DNA from: an uncultured Eggerthellaceae bacterium
Lineage (GTDB): Bacteria > Actinomycetota > Coriobacteriia > Coriobacteriales > Eggerthellaceae
Length of the DNA: 53,539 bases
Direction: 5' to 3'
Assembly (NCBI GenBank): GCA_947565915.1
Contig: CANOHY010000010.1
Coordinates: 1 to 53,539 of the forward strand
Every line of letters begins with the position of its first letter. Within the stretch, counting starts at the first letter, position 1. A program made the translations under genes and the position numbers. Below the pieces are notes generated by a model, which saw only the letters and a program-made list of their open reading frames with translations, ran no database searches and was not told where the DNA came from. This document shows, one piece after another, positions 49,638 to 53,539 of the stretch.

Positions 49638-52017
49638 AAAAAGGGCTTCAATAAAAAAACAAATTTCAGGAAGAAAAATAATGGCGCCTGTAGCCTGCAT
49701 CCTGATGGCAGCGGTGATTATACTGGGAACTGTAGCGTCTGCGGTTATTAATAAGGATGAGGAAGCATATGCGGATATAAGCTGGGAGGAAATTGAAAAT
49801 TCTACATTGATTATCGGGACACATCTGATTCATATAAGCGCGTTAAATGATTCACTGTATGATATAGCAATGGAATCAGCCCAAACCTACAGCCAGAATA
49901 AAATGTACTATAAGTCGGAGCTGGCAGACGGAAAGTGGTTTGAGATATCAGACGCATCGAATATTTCGGATATTATGGAGGAAGGAAAAGCCGTGGAGAT
50001 GCCTTTAAATAAAGAGCTTAACGTAAGGTATCACACAAAATCCGACGGAATTACATATGACCTTATGACAGGAGAGACGGTGTGTATATTTGACATAATT
50101 AATCCCTACAGTCTTGATACTCTTCCCGAGCTTGACGCCATTGCAGTATATCACAAATCCCTTAATGAAAATAAAAAGAAAACCAATACGGACAAAAGAA
50201 ATATCGAGCTTATTGAGGCGGCAGTAAGCCGGGATTTGAAGGCAGAGCTTAATCAGGAGAATACTGACGAAAAGATAGCCGCATTTCAGGAATATTATAA
50301 GGAGGCGTCAGTCTTAAATAAGGATACAAAGGATACGGCGTTAAACCTTATGGAGGGCTTGGACAGTGAAAGAAGGCTTCAGGTGTATCGGAAGCTTTAT
50401 GATGAAATTCTGCCGGAGCTTTTAAATAATGTACAGACAGACGTTGACGATACGGATGGATTTTTTGTAGATTACGGTCTGGTAAGCGCCGTTGGCACAG
50501 CCATGGAGGAGGTAGAAAAAAAGCTTATAAAATGTGAGGCGGAGGCTTTAAAGGAAGGGACAACCGCTATAGATAAGGTTAAGAACGATATGGTAAATCA
50601 GGCGGCAAAGCTTGCAGGGACAGCAGGCGATATTGACAGCCTTATGGAAAATATACAGGATATAACAAATATAGAAAACGGGACAATAAATAATCCCCAA
50701 AGGGAAGCAAAGCTTATAGAGGAGCTTCTTATTCCCGAGGCTCTTAAGAAGCTGTCAGAAGAAGACGGCGATGCTTCTGCCGCTGCATTTGAAACAGAGT
50801 ATCTTGCAAGGACGGCAGTATCAGGAATGAGTAAGGCAGAGGGGGCAGACTTAATTGATAATCTGGCAGAAAGCCTTAATGAGCTTATGGAGAAGGAGGA
50901 CAATAAAAATGTACAGGAAGCAATAAAGACGCTTAATGACAGTATTCTTGACATGAAAAAGGAGCTGTCGCCAGAGCCATCTAAGCTTTCAGAGCTTGTA
51001 AGCAAAAAGGAGGAGCTTAAGATAAAGCGTCAGTCAAGCCTTGACGTAAATGATTTGACACAGGCAGAGAAAATCGGGCTTGAAATAGATGAAATAAATA
51101 ATGAAATAGAAAAGGAGGAGCAAAGGCTTACAGAGATAATAAGCTCCGACACGGCGGGAGAAGCCGATAAGGCGCAGGCAAGAGCGGCCCTTGAGTCCGG
51201 CACGGCAGCAGACGCTGTTATAAGCGCAAAGGAAAGCATACAAAAGGCAATAGCTGACGGACTGTATTCTGACGGAATGGCAGGATTAGAGTCCATGGAG
51301 GCGTTTATGGAAATAAACACGCCTCTGGCGTTAAGCTCCATGGAGGATATTTATGACAGCGTGCTTGCAAAAATATATTTAGAGGGAGATAAGGACAGCT
51401 CCTTAAAGGAAATAAAGGAAACCCTTGAAAATATAATATCTGACAATGCAGGGGTTATTAAAGACAGCTTGTCCGAAGCTACGGCGGTTTCAATACTTGA
51501 GCAAATAGCGGGAGCAAAATATGAAGACTGCGGCGATATGGAGAAGGCCTGTATTTGTGCGGCGTTATACAGATATGGAAGGGAGACACGCAATGATGAA
51601 GTAAGGACAAGGGCGTCAAGGCTTGTATCGGTTTTATATTCGGAGGGGAATCCATATGTTTACCTGAAATTAAAAAACGAAACAGATATATTTATTCCCC
51701 TTAAGACATTTTCCGGCTGCAGCGATTACAGATATGTATTTTACAATGAAAGTAAAAGCGTGACGCTGGCAAGGGGAGCAAAATATTACACATATACCGT
51801 TTTTAAAAATCAGGTAAGCTTTAATCAGGGTATAGAGGAAATGGACACATATGCAAGGTATCAGTCGGACATATATCTTAAGGAAGCATATATGAAGGAA
51901 AAATTTAATGTAAGCGCCCTATATATTGACGCTGCAGATTATGGGATTTTAATTACAAAGGATATGGAGGAGGAGATTTCAAGACTCTTGGAAGCCCTTT
52001 ATAAAGCAATAAACTAA
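49618..52017 (+). CDS. Large membrane-anchored coiled-coil protein
   Basis: The 799-residue protein has a basic N-terminus and one transmembrane helix at about 22-43 (MAPVACILMAAVIILGTVAS). A long extracytoplasmic part follows, mostly helical and rich in Glu, Lys and Ala, with coiled-coil stretches near 430-520. The last ~150 residues look beta-rich (YVYLKLKNETDIFIPLKTFS, YRYVFYNESKSVTLARGAKY) and may resemble copper-amine-oxidase-like stalk domains. The start overlaps the preceding gene. It is directly followed by DUF4280 and sheath genes, so it may anchor or guide the injection particle at the membrane. That role is inference. Confidence 0.75.
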   Translation: MEKFRNRKRASIKKQISGRKIMAPVACILMAAVIILGTVASAVINKDEEAYADISWEEIENSTLIIGTHLIHISALNDSLYDIAMESAQTYSQNKMYYKSELADGKWFEISDASNISDIMEEGKAVEMPLNKELNVRYHTKSDGITYDLMTGETVCIFDIINPYSLDTLPELDAIAVYHKSLNENKKKTNTDKRNIELIEAAVSRDLKAELNQENTDEKIAAFQEYYKEASVLNKDTKDTALNLMEGLDSERRLQVYRKLYDEILPELLNNVQTDVDDTDGFFVDYGLVSAVGTAMEEVEKKLIKCEAEALKEGTTAIDKVKNDMVNQAAKLAGTAGDIDSLMENIQDITNIENGTINNPQREAKLIEELLIPEALKKLSEEDGDASAAAFETEYLARTAVSGMSKAEGADLIDNLAESLNELMEKEDNKNVQEAIKTLNDSILDMKKELSPEPSKLSELVSKKEELKIKRQSSLDVNDLTQAEKIGLEIDEINNEIEKEEQRLTEIISSDTAGEADKAQARAALESGTAADAVISAKESIQKAIADGLYSDGMAGLESMEAFMEINTPLALSSMEDIYDSVLAKIYLEGDKDSSLKEIKETLENIISDNAGVIKDSLSEATAVSILEQIAGAKYEDCGDMEKACICAALYRYGRETRNDEVRTRASRLVSVLYSEGNPYVYLKLKNETDIFIPLKTFSGCSDYRYVFYNESKSVTLARGAKYYTYTVFKNQVSFNQGIEEMDTYARYQSDIYLKEAYMKEKFNVSALYIDAADYGILITKDMEEEISRLLEALYKAIN

Positions 52018-52035
52018 AGAAAGGTAAGAAACGAA

Positions 52036-52425
52036 ATGGGAACAAAGGTAGTAACGGGGGCAGTTCTTATGTGTCCCTTTGGAACATCAACATCAATGCT
52101 TAACGTAACGTCACAGTCAAAGGTGCTTGCGGAGGGGAAGCCTGTGGCAACTATAAAGGATACAAATGCATTTGTAAATATACCGCCCTTTGGCATGTGT
52201 ACCTCCATGGCAAACCCTCAGGTTGCCTCTGCCACGGCCGCGGCCCTTGGAGTATTGACGCCCCAGCCATGCGTACCCACGGCTGCGGGAACATGGAGCA
52301 TGACACAGAGTAAGGTTATGTCGGGAGGAGCTCCGTGCCTTTGCAATAATTCGGTATTAAGCTGTTCATTGGGACAGGGAGTTATAACAATTACAAATCC
52401 CGGCTCGGGAAAGGTTATTGTTTAA
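52036..52425 (+). CDS. DUF4280 PAAR-like spike-tip protein
   Basis: The 129-residue protein matches the DUF4280 pattern: GAVLMCPFGTSTSMLNV, then IPPFGMCTSMANPQVA, PCVPTAAGTW and APCLCNNSVLSCSLGQGVIT. DUF4280 proteins are PAAR-like tips that cap the spike of extracellular contractile injection systems and can carry toxins. No toxin domain is fused here. AGAAAGGTAAGAAACG precedes the ATG. It is flanked by the membrane-anchored protein and the sheath gene. Confidence 0.9.
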   Translation: MGTKVVTGAVLMCPFGTSTSMLNVTSQSKVLAEGKPVATIKDTNAFVNIPPFGMCTSMANPQVASATAAALGVLTPQPCVPTAAGTWSMTQSKVMSGGAPCLCNNSVLSCSLGQGVITITNPGSGKVIV

Positions 52426-52439
52426 ATAAATTAAATTAT

Positions 52440-52458
52440 CCTGCGGCATTGCCGCAGG
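52440..52458. other. Perfect hairpin between DUF4280 and sheath genes
   Basis: CCTGCGGC and GCCGCAGG pair across ATT, 17 bases before the sheath ATG and directly upstream of its AGGAAAGGAG ribosome site. No T-run follows, so it is not a standard terminator; it may stabilise the downstream message and raise sheath yield. Confidence 0.6.
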
Positions 52459-52475
52459 GCAGGAAAGGAGAAATA

Positions 52476-53539
52476 ATGAGAGAGTATTTATCGCCGGGTG
52501 TATATGTTGAGGAATATGACAATTCACCAAGGACAGTGGAGGGTGCGGGAACAAGCACGGCAGGCTTTGTGGGACTTACGGAAAGAGGGCCTGTAACAGG
52601 GGAGCCTGTGCTTATAACAGGCTTTTCGGAATTTACAAAAATATTCGGAGGTTTTCTTGGAGCCTTTACCCACGGAGAGTACAGGTATCTGCCCTCCTGT
52701 GTGGAGCAGTTTTTTGCAAACGGAGGAACACGCTGCTATGTGTCAAGAGTCATTCCCGAGGACGCAAAAAAAGCGGAAAATGCAGCAGGCTTTATAATTT
52801 TTCAGGCGGCCAATGAAGGAAAGTGGGGAAACAGAATACAGATAGCCTTTAAATCCGTAAAAAAGAAAAAAATGCAGGTAATGTCCCAGCAGGAGGATAA
52901 AAAGCAGGTCTATACCGTTAAGTCGGCAGAGGGCTTTAGGGAAGGAGACTTGGTTTTTGCAAAAAATCAGTATAACAGGATAGCTGCCATATTTGATAAT
53001 GTTGTTACAATGGAGGAGCCCTTTACAGAGGATATAACAGACGACAGTCTTGTCCCTGAAACCTTATTATATCTTGTGGAAACTGATATGACAGTAAGAT
53101 GCGACGATATTGCAGAGGAGTACAGGGGGCTTACCTTAAATGTCTCATCTGAAAATTATATTGGCGAGCGTCTTAAAAGCAGCAGGCTTATTTCGGTAAT
53201 TTTAGAGGAAGTAGATAAGTGTGGGGACATTGTAGAGGCAATATTCGGAGAGAATATGGCAGAGGGAACTATTATGCTTGAGGGAGGCTTTGACGGCACC
53301 ATAGAAAAGTTAAATGCAGGCACCTTTATAGGAGAGGATAAGGGACCGGGAAGGAGAACGGGAATACAGTCCTTCCTTGAAAATGACAGGGTAAGCATAA
53401 TGGCAGTTCCGGGAATTACAATGCCGGAGGTTATGGTTTCTCTTGTTTCCCACTGTGAAAATATGGGAAACAGGTTTGCCATACTTGATATGCCGAAGGA
53501 GCTTACGGACATTAAGGAGCTTTTGGAATACCGGGGAAT
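52476..53539 (+). CDS. Contractile tail sheath protein, 3'-truncated by window edge
   Basis: The ATG at 52476 with AAAGGAG upstream opens a frame that runs off the window after 354 complete codons. The start MREYLSPGVYVEEYD is the classic phage or eCIS tail sheath N-terminus. It is followed by STAGFVGLTERGPV, TGFSEFTKIFGGFL, FFANGGTRCYVSRV and GKWGNRIQI. Later DRVSIMAVPGITMPEVMVSL marks the second conserved sheath part. Sheath subunits stack around the inner tube and contract to drive it through a membrane. Tube, baseplate and ATPase genes would be expected beyond the edge. Confidence 0.93.
   Translation, partial: MREYLSPGVYVEEYDNSPRTVEGAGTSTAGFVGLTERGPVTGEPVLITGFSEFTKIFGGFLGAFTHGEYRYLPSCVEQFFANGGTRCYVSRVIPEDAKKAENAAGFIIFQAANEGKWGNRIQIAFKSVKKKKMQVMSQQEDKKQVYTVKSAEGFREGDLVFAKNQYNRIAAIFDNVVTMEEPFTEDITDDSLVPETLLYLVETDMTVRCDDIAEEYRGLTLNVSSENYIGERLKSSRLISVILEEVDKCGDIVEAIFGENMAEGTIMLEGGFDGTIEKLNAGTFIGEDKGPGRRTGIQSFLENDRVSIMAVPGITMPEVMVSLVSHCENMGNRFAILDMPKELTDIKELLEYRG

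Noticed and set aside
52440..52458. Terminator between DUF4280 and sheath genes
   Set aside because: The hairpin is perfect but is followed by the sheath ribosome site, not a T-run, and genes on both sides read through.

Overview
The window is two unlike pieces of DNA. Positions 1 to about 48,730 are GC-rich and use CGC/GGC/CTG-type codons. Gene content there points to an anaerobic Coriobacteriia (Eggerthellaceae-like) actinobacterium: menaquinone methylation, System I cytochrome c maturation, a cytoplasmic Mo-bisMGD enzyme with ferredoxin subunit, HypA/HypB, rubrerythrin, aldo-keto reductases with 4Fe-4S tails, and a DUF5692 protein. From about 48,740 to the end the DNA turns A/T-rich with AAA/ATA/AGG codons, like a Lachnospiraceae-type Firmicute. 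That end carries part of a contractile injection system: coiled-coil protein, large membrane-anchored protein, DUF4280 PAAR-like protein and tail sheath, the last cut by the window edge. No integrase, tRNA or att site marks the switch, so a chimeric assembly join is as likely as transfer.

Layout. 1-24 kb is a housekeeping block, mostly on the minus strand: MFS exporter, groES-groEL under a perfect CIRCE operator, rubrerythrin, hypA-hypB, tat genes, menG, a four-domain TsaE-TsaB-RimI-TsaD fusion, a two-component system, coaX, bioY-MATE-birA-folPK-ftsH-hpt-maf-tilS. 24-28 kb: a double-MarR regulator divergent from a two-subunit molybdoenzyme. 28-33 kb: a sodium/proton antiporter gene with an internal deletion, then a cobalamin riboswitch followed by a secreted DUF4430 protein and a large surface protein with a transcobalamin-like alpha/alpha barrel. 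33-37 kb: pstSCAB, with a PstS whose two halves are in swapped order. 37-41 kb: a GntR/YtrA-type regulator with its ABC exporter under a palindromic operator, and a CPA2 antiporter. 41-48.6 kb: DUF5692-TetR, an oleate hydratase remnant, ccmABCD and a ferredoxin-type aldo-keto reductase.

Intergenic regions hold several structured elements: a 171-bp multi-branched inverted repeat, two copies of a ~98-nt stem-loop with compensatory changes, a 28-bp tandem array running into a 40-bp perfect hairpin, and a ~165-bp inverted repeat.

The most interesting candidates are the riboswitch-linked transcobalamin-like surface system, the four-way t6A/RimI fusion, the permuted PstS, the molybdoenzyme with an unusual Fe-S motif, and the membrane-anchored contractile injection fragment at the right end. 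All calls come from reading the sequence; no database search was run.
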